From NCBI RefSeq assembly GCF_014651635.1, contig NZ_BMXG01000013.1, forward strand, positions 1 through 64,000: a DNA stretch of 64,000 nt, written 5' to 3'. A program made the position numbers and the translations under genes. The DNA is from Cerasicoccus arenae. Lineage in GTDB: Bacteria; Verrucomicrobiota; Verrucomicrobiia; Opitutales; Cerasicoccaceae. This document shows, in pieces, positions 52,300-61,567 of this stretch. The notes beneath the pieces are model-generated. The model ran no database searches. It had not been told where the DNA came from and saw only the letters and a program-made list of their open reading frames with translations. How positions within the stretch are numbered: position 1 is the first letter of the stretch; the number at the start of each line of letters is the position of its first letter.

Positions 52300-54039
52300 C
52301 TACAGCCCCAAATACGTCTTAATCTCAGCCAACGGGCGGGTATTGAGCACGTGCTTAGGTTCGATCCAGCCTTTCCGCGCCACATTAACTCCCGCCACGA
52401 ACAGCCCGAGGCCATCTGTATCGTGCGCGTCAGGATTGATTGATGTCAGCAACCCCTTCTCCACCGCCTGACGCCAGTAGCGCCAGTCCAGATCAAGGCG
52501 CCAAGGGTTAGCGTTAAGCTCGATAATGGTGTCGTTCGCAATGGCGGCATCGATCACTTTGGGAATATTCACCGCATAAGCCTCACGCTTCAACAGCAAG
52601 CGGCCAGTCATATGTCCCAACATGGTGACGTGCTCGTTCTCAATCGCTCGAATAATCCGCTTGGTCATCTCCTCTTCGCTCAACGTGAGCGAATTATGCA
52701 CTGAAGCGACGACGTAATCCAGGCTCGCGAGGACGTCGTCCGCGAAATCCAGACTGCCGTCCTTGAGAATGTCCACCTCGCTGCCGGCAAAGACGTGACA
52801 GGTAAATTTCCCGCTGGCGTTCAGCTCGCTAATTTTCTCAATCTGCGCAGCAAGGCGTTCTTCGTCGAGGCCGTTGGCTTGAAAGCTGGCCTTGGAATGG
52901 TCGGCAATGCCCAGGTATTCGAAGCCCAGTTCCTGCGCAGCGGTAACCATTTCCTCGAGCGTGTTGTGCCCATCGCTGGCAGTGGTGTGATTGTGAAAAA
53001 CGCCCTTAATATCTTCGATTTCAAGGAACTTCGGAAAATCTCCCTTCTCCGCGACTGCGATCTCGTCACGGTCTTCACGAAGCTCCGGCGGCACGAATTT
53101 CAGACCAAGTTTCGCGTAGATATCAGCCTCGGATTCGGCCTGAATAACGGACTGGCGATCCGGATCATCCGCCTTGGTATCCTTGTCAAACAAGCCCCAT
53201 TCCGACAACGACCAGCCGCGCTCCAACGCTCGTTGGCGCATGTGCACATTGTGCTCCTTGCTCCCCGTGAAGTGCAGCAGCGCAAAGGCAAATTGCTCCG
53301 GCGGCACGACACGTAAATCTGCCTGTAAACCGCCTTGAAAGCGGACGCTGGATTTTGTTTGTCCATGAGCGGTGACTTCTTCCACGCCTTCCAGTCCAAC
53401 GAACCAATCCATAACCGGCTTCGGTGTTTTCGAGGCCACAATAAAATCGAGATCGCCCACCGTTTCACGCTTGCGACGCAGGCTGCCCGCCGCCTCCGCA
53501 CGGTCGACTTCGGGCAGCTCGCGCAAGGCCTCGACAATTGGCTCGGCAACGGTGGCAGCAGTCCACCAATGGTGGCGCGCTTGGTAGGCCACGCGGTTGG
53601 CAATACCCGTCAGCAGCTTGCTCTCGGTCTTAGCCCCAAAGCCCGCCAAATCAGCAACTTTGCCCGCTTCACAGGCAGCTTTGAGCGAGTCAATGCTGTC
53701 GATGCCCAGCTCGTCGTGGAGCTTTTTAATCTTCTTGGGCCCAAGGTTGGGAATAGTCAGCAGCTCAATCATGCTCTCGGGCACTGAGGCCTTGAGCTCG
53801 TCATAATAAGCCAGCTTGCCTGTCTCATGCAGCGAGGTGATTTTCTCCACGAGCGCCTTACCGATGCCCTTAATCTGGCCGAGGCGTTTGTCTTCGATAA
53901 CCGTGCCCAGATCTTCCTCCAGCGACTCCAGCGCGCGGGCACCCGATTGGTAAGCTCTTACCTTAAATGGGTTCTCCCCCTTAAGCTCCAACAACTCGGA
54001 AATCTCCTCCAACACTCCGACAATCTCGCTTTTTTCCAT
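52300..54039 (-). CDS. polX: DNA polymerase/3'-5' exonuclease PolX
   Basis: A 579-residue family X polymerase of the bacterial type, used in gap-filling base excision repair. Residues 1-150 hold helix-hairpin-helix elements ([41 protein letters not shown]). The nucleotidyltransferase domain has [19 protein letters not shown] with Asp196 and Asp198 and a third Asp in LQADLRVV. From about residue 345 a PHP domain follows ([41 protein letters not shown]), which provides the 3'-5' exonuclease. Full length for the family. It stands alone, unrelated to the polysaccharide locus. Confidence 0.95.
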   Translation of the reverse strand: MEKSEIVGVLEEISELLELKGENPFKVRAYQSGARALESLEEDLGTVIEDKRLGQIKGIGKALVEKITSLHETGKLAYYDELKASVPESMIELLTIPNLGPKKIKKLHDELGIDSIDSLKAACEAGKVADLAGFGAKTESKLLTGIANRVAYQARHHWWTAATVAEPIVEALRELPEVDRAEAAGSLRRKRETVGDLDFIVASKTPKPVMDWFVGLEGVEEVTAHGQTKSSVRFQGGLQADLRVVPPEQFAFALLHFTGSKEHNVHMRQRALERGWSLSEWGLFDKDTKADDPDRQSVIQAESEADIYAKLGLKFVPPELREDRDEIAVAEKGDFPKFLEIEDIKGVFHNHTTASDGHNTLEEMVTAAQELGFEYLGIADHSKASFQANGLDEERLAAQIEKISELNASGKFTCHVFAGSEVDILKDGSLDFADDVLASLDYVVASVHNSLTLSEEEMTKRIIRAIENEHVTMLGHMTGRLLLKREAYAVNIPKVIDAAIANDTIIELNANPWRLDLDWRYWRQAVEKGLLTSINPDAHDTDGLGLFVAGVNVARKGWIEPKHVLNTRPLAEIKTYLGL

Positions 54040-54118
54040 GGGCGAACAGTGATGCCCTCCTCGCCCAAGGGCAATTCAAACCGGAGGATTTTGCTACCTT
54101 TGATAACGAACGCGACGA

Positions 54119-54220
54119 GGAATTTTCTCACGGAGACACGGAGTTCACAGAGGTTAGCTTGGTAAAGAAGAATTCGTTGGAGTGGCCTTGGTGAGCTCCG
54201 TGTCTCCGTGAGAAAATTCC
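54119..54220. repeat. palindromic element with 25-base perfect arms (CACGGAGACACGGAG type)
   Basis: The left arm (54119-54143, containing TCTCACGGAGACACGGAG) and right arm (54196-54220, its exact reverse complement) are perfect over 25 bases. Partly matching sequence continues inward (TTCACAGAGG against CCTTGGTGAG). The CACGGAGACACGGAG motif is a widely seen interspersed repeat in environmental bacteria. It sits 63 bases upstream of gmd. Confidence 0.75.
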
Positions 54221-54283
54221 CTCATCTGCTCAAGCAGTCGATTCGCGCTAGCCAATGCAGACCATGTTGTTATAAAGTCCGCC

Positions 54284-55315
54284 ATGCCCAAGAAAGCCCT
54301 GATTACGGGAATCACCGGCCAGGACGGTTCCTACCTCGCTGAATTACTCCTCGAAAAAGGTTACGAAGTGCACGGCGTCATCCGCCGGGCCTCGACCTTT
54401 AACACCGAGCGCATTGACCATCTCTACCGCGACCCTCACCTGAAGAACACCCGCCTGTTCCTTCATTATGGTGACATGGCCGACAGCAGTCGCATGGTAA
54501 AGCTGCTCTACGAGCTCAAGCCCGACGAAATCTACAACCTCGGTGCCCAAAGCCACGTCCGCGTGTCCTTTGACAACCCCGAATATACAGGCGATGTTAC
54601 CGGCCTGTCGACAGTCCGCATCCTGGAGGCCATTCGCGAAGCTGGCCTCACGCAAGATGTGCGTTACTATCAGGCTAGCTCCTCGGAAATGTTTGGTAAG
54701 GTGCAGCAGGTTCCTCAGACCGAAGCCACTCCGTTCTGGCCGCGGTCGCCCTACGGCTGCGCCAAGGTGTTCGCTTACTGGACCACCGTCAATTATCGCG
54801 AAGCCTACAACTTGCACGCGAGCAACGGCATCCTCTTCAACCACGAATCTCCGCGCCGTGGCGAGACCTTCGTCACCCGTAAAATCACCCGTGCCGCGAC
54901 CCGCATCAAGGTCGGACTGCAAGACAAGCTCTACCTCGGCAATCTCGATGCCCAGCGCGACTGGGGCTACGCCAAGGAATACGTCGAAGCGATGTGGCTG
55001 ATGCTCCAACAGGACAATCCCGATGACTACGTTTGCGCGACCAACGAGACCCATTCCGTCCGCGAATTCGTCCAGGAAACCTTTGCCCGACTCGATCTCG
55101 ATTGGGAGAAATACGTGGACTACGACGACCGCTACGACCGCCCGAGCGAGGTCGACTTGCTCATCGGCGCCCCTGCCAAGCTCAAGAAACAAATCGGCTG
55201 GGAGCCCAAGATTAAGTTCAAGGAGCTCGTCCAGATCATGGTCGACGCCGACCTCGAACTCGCCCAGCAAGAGCTTGCTTATCAAAACGCCACCGGCGTG
55301 GCGCGACGGTTTTAG
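54284..55315 (+). CDS. gmd: GDP-mannose 4,6-dehydratase
   Basis: A 343-residue SDR enzyme converting GDP-mannose to GDP-4-keto-6-deoxymannose. It starts [111 protein letters not shown], and [18 protein letters not shown] are all signatures of Gmd. It is followed by fcl, giving GDP-L-fucose. The opposite strand is open over most of the gene (54344-55348), a shadow of high-GC codon use. Confidence 0.97.
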   Translation: MPKKALITGITGQDGSYLAELLLEKGYEVHGVIRRASTFNTERIDHLYRDPHLKNTRLFLHYGDMADSSRMVKLLYELKPDEIYNLGAQSHVRVSFDNPEYTGDVTGLSTVRILEAIREAGLTQDVRYYQASSSEMFGKVQQVPQTEATPFWPRSPYGCAKVFAYWTTVNYREAYNLHASNGILFNHESPRRGETFVTRKITRAATRIKVGLQDKLYLGNLDAQRDWGYAKEYVEAMWLMLQQDNPDDYVCATNETHSVREFVQETFARLDLDWEKYVDYDDRYDRPSEVDLLIGAPAKLKKQIGWEPKIKFKELVQIMVDADLELAQQELAYQNATGVARRF

Positions 55316-55430
55316 CACATCTCTTGTTTCCCCCCCAGCTCTGCGCATTGCGTAAAACCTTAGTCTGGCGGAACGCTGGCTTGACCCGTCCGCAATCTAT
55401 GTTCTCTCTTTTGCCAGAAATTTTTACCCA

Positions 55431-56378
55431 ATGAATTCTGATTCCAAAATCTACGTTGCTGGGCACCGCGGCATGGTTGGCGCTGGCACGGTCCGCGCGC
55501 TCCAGGCTAAGGGCTACACGAACATTGTTACCCGCACCCGAGCTGAGCTCGACCTAACCAACTCGGTGGCGGTTGATCAATTTCTCGCCGACGAAAAGCC
55601 CGACGTCATCGTCGTTGCGGCAGCCAAGGTGGGCGGCATCCACGCCAACAACACCTACCCGGCAGAGTTCATTTACGAAAACCTAGCCTCGGCGCAAAAC
55701 TGCATCCACGGTGCCTACAAGCATGGCGTCGGCCGCGTGCTTTTCCTCGGCAGCTCCTGTATCTACCCGAAGCTCGCAGAGCAGCCCATGCGCGAGGACG
55801 CCCTACTCACCGGCCCACTGGAGCCTACCAATGAAGCCTACGCCATCGCCAAGATCGCGGGCCTCAAGCTCTGCGAATACTACCGCAAGCAATATGGCGT
55901 GTGCTATCATTCGGCCATGCCCACCAATCTTTACGGACCGCGGGACAACTACCACGGCGAGAATTCTCACGTGCTCCCTGCCCTGCTCCGCCGCTTCCAT
56001 GAGGCCAAAGAGTCCGGCGCGCCTAGCATCACGCTCTGGGGCACTGGTTCGCCAATGCGTGAATTCCTCCATGTGGACGATCTCGCCGCCGCTCTTGTCT
56101 ATCTACTCGAGCTCGAAGAGCCGCCCGACTTGGTCAACGTTGGCTATGGCTCGGACGTCACGATTAAGGAACTCGCTGAAATCATCCGCGATGTCGTGGG
56201 TTTTGAAGGCGAGTTGGTCTGGGACACTTCCCGCCCCGACGGCAGCCCGCGCAAGCTCATGGACTCATCCCGCATGCGCGCTCTCGGCTGGACGCCACAA
56301 ATCGATTTGCCTGCTGGCGTTCGTCAGACCTACGCCAGCTTCCTTGAAGAAATGACCTCCGGCGAGCTGCGGGCCTAA
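55431..56378 (+). CDS. fcl: GDP-L-fucose synthase
   Basis: A 315-residue epimerase/reductase converting GDP-4-keto-6-deoxymannose to GDP-L-fucose. It has [87 protein letters not shown] with the catalytic Tyr and Lys, and [34 protein letters not shown] is also typical. It follows gmd by 115 bases. The GDP-mannose used here is probably also the substrate of the GME-like enzyme at 16697. Confidence 0.96.
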   Translation: MNSDSKIYVAGHRGMVGAGTVRALQAKGYTNIVTRTRAELDLTNSVAVDQFLADEKPDVIVVAAAKVGGIHANNTYPAEFIYENLASAQNCIHGAYKHGVGRVLFLGSSCIYPKLAEQPMREDALLTGPLEPTNEAYAIAKIAGLKLCEYYRKQYGVCYHSAMPTNLYGPRDNYHGENSHVLPALLRRFHEAKESGAPSITLWGTGSPMREFLHVDDLAAALVYLLELEEPPDLVNVGYGSDVTIKELAEIIRDVVGFEGELVWDTSRPDGSPRKLMDSSRMRALGWTPQIDLPAGVRQTYASFLEEMTSGELRA

Positions 56379-56435
56379 TCGACCTAGCTCTGGCAATCGA
56401 CCATTGCATCCAAAGATTTTTGCCCAGCAAAAATT

Positions 56436-56466
56436 AAAGACGCGCAGTCCGGTGAAGACTGCGCGC
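56436..56466 (-). terminator. hairpin terminator between fcl and the GH5 gene
   Basis: CGCGCAGTC-CGGTGAA-GACTGCGCG is a nine-pair GC-rich hairpin (56441-56465). Read on the minus strand it is followed by TCTTTAATTTTT, so it would mainly stop the GH5 transcript, which ends at 56545. It may also serve fcl. Confidence 0.6.
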
Positions 56467-56544
56467 CTGTGCAAAATGTCTGTGAATTGCGCCTACACCG
56501 CTTCATTGCTCAACGAGTAAATCGTTGGATAAAGCCGTAGGTCC

Positions 56545-58752
56545 CTAGCGCATTTTTTTCATTTCAAATTGCTTACCGGCGAGGGCTTCCTTGGCCGGAA
56601 CGCCCCAGAATGGCGTGGGCGTATAGTCCCAATCCAACAGCATGCGCGGTGTCGCGCGTGGGTGGAAGCACCAGCCAGTCCAATTGATTTTATGCTTTTG
56701 GATGAAGCCTAGCATGTCGGGCACCCAAGTTGCGGGATCTTCCTGATCGTCAGCCGGGACGAATTCCATCTTCTTTGGGTCAGCACCAACTTCGCCTAGG
56801 AAAATTGGGTATTTTTCGGCGACGGGCAACACCTTCTCCTCCCAGCCCTCATGCCAGTTATAGGTGTGCCAGGAATACATGATACCATTGCCGCCCTTGT
56901 CATCCAACGCGTAGCCATTGACGATGCCCCTCAAGTCGTTGCACCAGAAAATACCACCCGCGATGACGATGTTCTTGGCCCCAGTAGAGCGCACGGCATC
57001 CACGAGCCCCTGCATACCAACGGACTGGAACCCCCGGTTCTTCTTTTTCTCATCATCGGTGAGGAATGCGGATTCATCCTGGCCCTTCTCCTCACCCACA
57101 AAACCACCATTGCGCCAAACCTCCCAAGAGATGCCGTGTGGCTCGTTCATAACGTCGAATAGCACCGCTGGATGATCCTTGTATAAGGCTGCAAATTCCT
57201 TCCAGAAGTCCGCGTGTTCCTGCTTGGGAGCACGGTAGCGATGCAGGTCGATCACAATGTAGGCCCCTCGGTTGGCTGCCAACGTGATCATCTTGTCGAT
57301 TTTTTCGCGAAAGGCCTTGCCACCGTCTTGCTGATAGGGGCTCTTGCCCCACCAGAATTCTTCCTTCATTGGCACGCGGACGCAGTTTGAGTTCCATTCG
57401 TCAATGGCGACGACGAGAGATTTCACGGGTTGGTCATCCTGGGGCAGGGTTTCCAAGCCGCCAGCATTGACGCCTTGTAGCCAGACTTCGTTGCCATCGG
57501 TGTCATGGAGGCGATTGCCCACAACCTTCAGCATCTTGGGCCACTTGCTTTTGTCAGGCTTTTCATCAGGCACAAAGCGTGCAGCAATCTGTCGTTCACG
57601 GGCAGCTTTACGCTCCAGAATGTCTGCCGGATCCGTTGGCTTGAGAATGAAATCGTCCAACTCGTAAGTGCCAGCCTTTGCTTGAAAGAGGCAAGACATC
57701 ATCACCAGCGTTACAGCGCCATCGGGCACCAGAAAATCAGTGCGTTTCTCCACCCAGCCATTGGTGTCTTTTTGAGTGTAGGGCGGAGATGGTTTCGTGC
57801 TGAGTTTCTTGCCGTGGGCGTCCTTCCACTCCATCATAATGCGGGCGTCGAACCACGGCTTATCGCCTTTTTTCAAGCCAGTAACGCGCTGTTTCCAGCT
57901 AAGCTCCAGCGCCTCCACTCCGGCAGGAATGTCCACCTCTCGGTAATCCATAACCATTTTACCTGGCTCAGGACTGACGAGGCGCAGGAATTTGTTCCCG
58001 TCTTCCTCAGCAATGTTACCCTTGCCAGCCTGCTTATTTTCGTGGTTCCAATGGGGAACGAGTGTGCCGTTTTCGGCGAGAACTTTAGCGGCCTTCGCCT
58101 GTTTTTTCTCCAGATGAGCCTGATCCTTGATCGCCTTCGCCGCCTGTGCGACCTCCGCTGCCTCACGAAGTGGCTCAGGGTCAGTCGGCATCAGCGTCAA
58201 GTCGTCGATATCGAACGTGCCTGATTGAACCTGCAACAAACTCGGCATAAATTTAAGGATCGTAGCACCGTCCGGCACGAGAAACGCGATTTCCTTTTCC
58301 TCCCAACCGTCAGTGTCCTTGCCAGAATGCGGAGTTGGTGGCGAAGGGCTGACCTTGTTACGCTCAGCGTCCATGAATTCCATCATGATACGAGCATCAA
58401 ACCACGAATTTTTACCACGTTGGAGGCCGGTAATGCGTTGCTTCCAGGTCATCTTGATCGCTCCTACCCCTTCAGGGATAGAAATTTCCTGGTAAAGCAT
58501 CGTCGTGCCGTTTGGCTCCATGCTGGTTAAGCGCAAGAAACGATTACCGTTTTCCTCTTCCCAGCTACCACCAGTCTTGAGCTTGGCCCAAGAGTCCGGC
58601 CAACCGTCGGCATCAAGATCCGTCTCAAATCCGGTATTCGGGACGATCGGTTCTGCTTGGGCGATAACAACGTCTTGGGCCATGGCGGATTGAGCCGCAA
58701 ACCAAGCTGCCAACAAGAGAGGGAAAAGCGCGCGAGAAAATAGTTTATTCAT
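56545..58752 (-). CDS. secreted glycoside hydrolase family 5 enzyme with two tandem carbohydrate-binding-like domains
   Basis: A 735-residue exported enzyme. Residues 1-25 are a signal peptide ([15 protein letters not shown]). Two repeated beta-sandwich domains follow (about 35-190 and 235-390). They share W-x-x-E-x-GN-x-FLRL, the pair [22 protein letters not shown], and KDTDGW/KDTNGW with FLVPDG. The catalytic part (about 410-735) is a GH5 cellulase-type barrel with [35 protein letters not shown] (acid/base Glu537), and [10 protein letters not shown] (nucleophile Glu654). Beta-glucan or mannan hydrolysis is likely, substrate not determined. It is a single gene transcribed towards fcl and stands outside the locus proper. 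Confidence 0.88.
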   Translation of the reverse strand: MNKLFSRALFPLLLAAWFAAQSAMAQDVVIAQAEPIVPNTGFETDLDADGWPDSWAKLKTGGSWEEENGNRFLRLTSMEPNGTTMLYQEISIPEGVGAIKMTWKQRITGLQRGKNSWFDARIMMEFMDAERNKVSPSPPTPHSGKDTDGWEEKEIAFLVPDGATILKFMPSLLQVQSGTFDIDDLTLMPTDPEPLREAAEVAQAAKAIKDQAHLEKKQAKAAKVLAENGTLVPHWNHENKQAGKGNIAEEDGNKFLRLVSPEPGKMVMDYREVDIPAGVEALELSWKQRVTGLKKGDKPWFDARIMMEWKDAHGKKLSTKPSPPYTQKDTNGWVEKRTDFLVPDGAVTLVMMSCLFQAKAGTYELDDFILKPTDPADILERKAARERQIAARFVPDEKPDKSKWPKMLKVVGNRLHDTDGNEVWLQGVNAGGLETLPQDDQPVKSLVVAIDEWNSNCVRVPMKEEFWWGKSPYQQDGGKAFREKIDKMITLAANRGAYIVIDLHRYRAPKQEHADFWKEFAALYKDHPAVLFDVMNEPHGISWEVWRNGGFVGEEKGQDESAFLTDDEKKKNRGFQSVGMQGLVDAVRSTGAKNIVIAGGIFWCNDLRGIVNGYALDDKGGNGIMYSWHTYNWHEGWEEKVLPVAEKYPIFLGEVGADPKKMEFVPADDQEDPATWVPDMLGFIQKHKINWTGWCFHPRATPRMLLDWDYTPTPFWGVPAKEALAGKQFEMKKMR

Positions 58753-58962
58753 TGATACACTGGGGAAGTCTGTTTGCCACTAGGTAGTGCACAAGCAGTA
58801 CGGATTACTATTAGTTTAATAAGCAATATTGAATCCATGTTCCAATCGAGGGACAAGGAAAGCCGAACGCAATAGGTTGCAATAATCGTCGTTTCTTTCG
58901 CTCCACCTCCCACCTACTATTTTCCTTCTGCATCGATTGATTATTCTATAAATTACTGATTA

Positions 58963-59286
58963 ATGAATCCCGCAGACCCAAAAATCGCCATCGGCTGGAC
59001 AACCGCTCCCCAGCGCGAAGTGGCAGAATCAATTGGCCGAGCTCTGGTTGACCAAAAGCTCGTTGCCTGCGCTCAGGTCACCGGCCCCGTCACATCAATC
59101 TACCGCTGGCAAAGCAAGCTGTGCCAAGAGGAAGAATTTCGCCTCATACTGAAGTTTTCCGCCAATCGGCAAGAAGCCGTCCGCGACGCACTGCTGGCCC
59201 TGCATCCCTACGACACTCCCCAGTGGATTGTCACCCTGGCCGACAGCAGCTCGACAGATTATGCCGCTTGGGTGGGAGGAGGCTAA
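58963..59286 (+). CDS. cutA: divalent-cation tolerance protein CutA
   Basis: A 107-residue CutA1 protein, a trimeric ferredoxin-like protein related in fold to PII. It has GWTTAPQREVAESIGRALVD, KLVACAQVTGPVTSIYRWQ, EEFRLILKFSANRQEAV and HPYDTPQWIVTLA, all typical. Its function is uncertain, and an effect on copper tolerance has been reported for E. coli. It is preceded by a 210-base divergent region shared with the GH5 gene. Confidence 0.93.
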   Translation: MNPADPKIAIGWTTAPQREVAESIGRALVDQKLVACAQVTGPVTSIYRWQSKLCQEEEFRLILKFSANRQEAVRDALLALHPYDTPQWIVTLADSSSTDYAAWVGGG

Positions 59287-59400
59287 AGGTTAAAGTCCGA
59301 TGCGCTGGCCCATGTCGCTAACGCTAACTTCGAGTGTCGCGTGTTCAGTGTCCTCGCGATTATGCAATGGGGGCCCTTTTTCTAATTTTGTTTAATCAAA

Positions 59401-59490
59401 AGTGGAGCGCAGTGTCCCAACCAGGCATTCCTTGCCTCACTCATCAATAGGATGAAACAGCCCGGTTGGGACACCAGGCTCCACCTTGGG
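59401..59490. repeat. dispersed palindromic repeat, copy B
   Basis: An inverted copy of the element at 1001-1090. Its reverse complement begins AAGGTGGAGCCTGGTGTCCC and continues through CAACCGGGCTGTTTCATCCT, matching copy A through arms and loop with a few substitutions and small gaps. GGTTAAAG motifs lie on both sides (59285 region and 59500-59535). The interval 59287-59575 otherwise holds no gene I can support. Confidence 0.7.
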
Positions 59491-59575
59491 AATGGCTGAC
59501 TTTAACCTTTAACCTCCCAACTTTAACCTTCTTACCAACCTTGACCCCACCGCCGCCAGTTGGCAGTCTACGGGC

Positions 59576-59956
59576 ATGCGTCCACACTGTACTCTTTTCC
59601 TAATCGGCGCTGCGGCGTTGCTCGCCGCCTGCCAACCACGCACTCAAACACCACCGCCCGCTACCGAGTTGATTGGCGGCCCATGCAAATATGATAGCAC
59701 GTCGGCGGTCGCGGTCGTTTCCGACAGTGACGACGAACAAGTCCGGTTTCTGATTAACGGTCGAGTGACGTCCTATTCCCGCTCTGATTTGCCCGATTTC
59801 GATTACCAGTCAGGCGCGCGGTTTAGTGTCGTTGAAAAACGCATTACACAAGGAACCTGCACGCCATATATTCTGGAGGTTGTCGGCCCAACTACGATGC
59901 CACCGCCAGCTTCGCAAACCACCAAGTGGCACCAGCCAAACCCCGATCTTATGTAA
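59576..59956 (+). CDS. putative small lipoprotein
   Basis: A 126-residue protein with an N-terminal signal and lipobox (IGAAALLAACQP, Cys19 as the lipidated residue), so it is probably anchored in a membrane. The rest has no motif that I recognise. It includes an acidic stretch (VVSDSDDEQVRFLINGRV), two Cys residues that could pair (CKYDS and GTCTPYI) and a Pro-rich tail. It follows cutA after 289 bases that contain repeat copy B. Function unknown. Confidence 0.65.
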   Translation: MRPHCTLFLIGAAALLAACQPRTQTPPPATELIGGPCKYDSTSAVAVVSDSDDEQVRFLINGRVTSYSRSDLPDFDYQSGARFSVVEKRITQGTCTPYILEVVGPTTMPPPASQTTKWHQPNPDLM

Positions 59957-60509
59957 CGCGGCTCAAACCCGCAAATCACCAGCAAAGGCGCAGAGCCGTA
60001 ACGAAAGCCAACCTCCTCATAAGGTTACGTCTGGGTGTCTTGAGTAAATTAGGCGTAGTTGGCTGCTTTCATGAATTCAGAGTCAATACCTGACTCACGG
60101 CACTAGATAGAGGAGACTCTGCCTCTCCGCGCACACGTAGGAGTGCATTCTGCACCATAAGCTTTCGTAGCCTTATAGTTACCCGGCGATGAATTGCGCT
60201 GCATTTTGCAAAGATTACAGCGCTCAAGCCATGCTATTTGAGGCTGATTCAACCCGTTTCAGCATCTTGCCGAGCTTTTGCTAGCCACGAAGGGATTTTC
60301 AGCCAAAACGGCGTGAATCGACCTCTAAAACAATTGCAGCAAGGCATAGGCATTGCATTTACAATGCATTTACAATGCACAGCAGTCTTACTTAAAAACC
60401 CTACTTTTGTAGGGCTATTTATATCATCTTAATTATCAATGATTTACAATTAAATAAAAAATGTGGCATGTGCTCTGCTAATTGTTTGTTAATTAAACTT
60501 TAAAAAATC
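59957..60509. other. intergenic region upstream of the sigma-factor gene
   Basis: About 550 bases with no gene I can support. Near its right end are a tandem duplication of GCATTTACAAT (60355-60376) and a perfect hairpin CCCTAC-TTTT-GTAGGG (60399-60414). An AT-rich stretch (60420-60509) leads into the sigma factor and could hold its promoter. Confidence 0.6.
60399..60414 (-). terminator. perfect hairpin followed by T-run on the minus strand
   Basis: CCCTAC-TTTT-GTAGGG is preceded by AAAAA on the plus strand. Read on the minus strand it is a short intrinsic terminator (stem of six pairs followed by TTTTT), yet there is no minus-strand gene close to its right. Confidence 0.4.
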
Positions 60510-61298
60510 ATGTACGCCGACCACCCAATCTCCGATTCATCTGACAATCAAAACGCACAGCCCACCCGTGATGAGCTGATTGAAGAATATTACCCTCTTG
60601 TGCGAGCCGTTGTAAATGGCATGCTGGCCCACCTGCCTTCGTGCGCCGATGCCGATGAACTTCACAGCGTTGGAGTCACCGGACTCGTTGCCGCCATTGA
60701 CCGCTATGAGCCGAAGCACGCCAAGACCTTTAAGTCCTATGCAGGCACCCGCATCCGCGGCGCAATTCTAGACGAACTGCGCCGCATGGACGCCCTTCCA
60801 CGCACCCGCCGCGCCAAGGTCCGCCAACTGCGCCAAACCGTTGACAAACTGGAGCAAACGCTAGGTCGCGCCCCTAACGACTCCGAAATTGCCAAAGAGC
60901 TTAAGCTGTCGGCCAAGCAATATGACCGTTTTCGCGTCAACGCTGAGACGATCCATTTTGTCTCCCTTGACCAAAGCCACGCCACCAAACGCGACGACGA
61001 GCCAAATCTCCACGAAACCATCGCCGATGAGCGCGATGAACCAGTTTTCCAGCGCCTGGAGCGCAATGAAATGATCGGCGAAGTCGCCGAACTGATCAAT
61101 CAATTACCCGAACGCCAGCGCTCGATCATCATCCAATATTACTACGAGGGCAAACGCCTGTCGGACATTGCCGAAGTTTACGGCGTTACCGAGGCACGCA
61201 TCTGCCAGATCCACACGCAGGCTGTCGCCAAGCTCCGCCGCAGCTTCCAAAAAGTCAGCGCAGGCGCCACCCCCTCAGAACTTGCTGAAAGCATCTAA
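60510..61298 (+). CDS. fliA: RNA polymerase sigma factor, FliA/WhiG family
   Basis: A 262-residue sigma-70 factor of the sigma-28 group. Region 2 has YYPLVRAVVNGMLAHLP, ADADELHSVGVTGLVAAIDR and the promoter-melting TFKSYAGTRIRGAILDELRR. Region 3 has LEQTLGRAPNDSEIAKEL. Region 4 has INQLPERQRSIIIQYYYEGK and LSDIAEVYGVTEARICQIH with the recognition helix. Members transcribe late flagellar or motility genes in most bacteria. No flagellar gene is visible here, so the regulon is unknown. The ATG lies in an AT-rich leader without clear Shine-Dalgarno site. Its stop is inside an inverted repeat. Confidence 0.92.
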   Translation: MYADHPISDSSDNQNAQPTRDELIEEYYPLVRAVVNGMLAHLPSCADADELHSVGVTGLVAAIDRYEPKHAKTFKSYAGTRIRGAILDELRRMDALPRTRRAKVRQLRQTVDKLEQTLGRAPNDSEIAKELKLSAKQYDRFRVNAETIHFVSLDQSHATKRDDEPNLHETIADERDEPVFQRLERNEMIGEVAELINQLPERQRSIIIQYYYEGKRLSDIAEVYGVTEARICQIHTQAVAKLRRSFQKVSAGATPSELAESI

Positions 61299-61310
61299 TT
61301 ATTTAGATGC
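61291..61310 (+). terminator. inverted repeat over the sigma-factor stop codon
   Basis: GCATCTAA-TTAT-TTAGATGC is a perfect 8-4-8 inverted repeat that includes the TAA stop (61296-61298). A weak T-run (ATTTTC) follows, so termination is plausible but not strong. Confidence 0.4.
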
Positions 61311-61455
61311 CCAAATTTTCACCATAAAAGACTTGCGCGATACCCGATAATCGGCATTCTTAGATAAGTGAAGTGAGCGTCTCAATGGCGACACTTGGCG
61401 AGATTCATTTCCCCAATCAGTAGACGAGCGAAATTCTGTCGGCCTGATAACTCAG

Positions 61456-61485
61456 CCCCCCCCCCCCCCCCCCCCCCCCCGGGGG
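61456..61485. repeat. poly-C tract of 25 followed by five G
   Basis: Twenty-five consecutive C residues (61456-61480) then GGGGG (61481-61485), in the 269-base interval between the sigma factor and the TonB-like gene. It lies about 80-110 bases before the latter's start. It is the longest homopolymer in the window and a likely slippage site. Confidence 0.9.
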
Positions 61486-61567
61486 CGGAATCAGATAAGG
61501 GAAAATTTGCGGAAACAAATTACCCGCTTTTCTTTTCCTTAGTACTGAGACAGAATTGGACTCCCTA

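Noticed and set aside
54344-55348. Long 334-codon frame on the minus strand opposite gmd
   Set aside because: It lies antisense to a complete gmd gene with all signatures. Such frames arise from codon bias on the other strand, and the protein resembles nothing I know.
59957-60509. 64-codon plus-strand frame at 60238-60432 as a gene
   Set aside because: No recognisable protein pattern, no ribosome-binding site, and it runs across the tandem repeat and hairpin.
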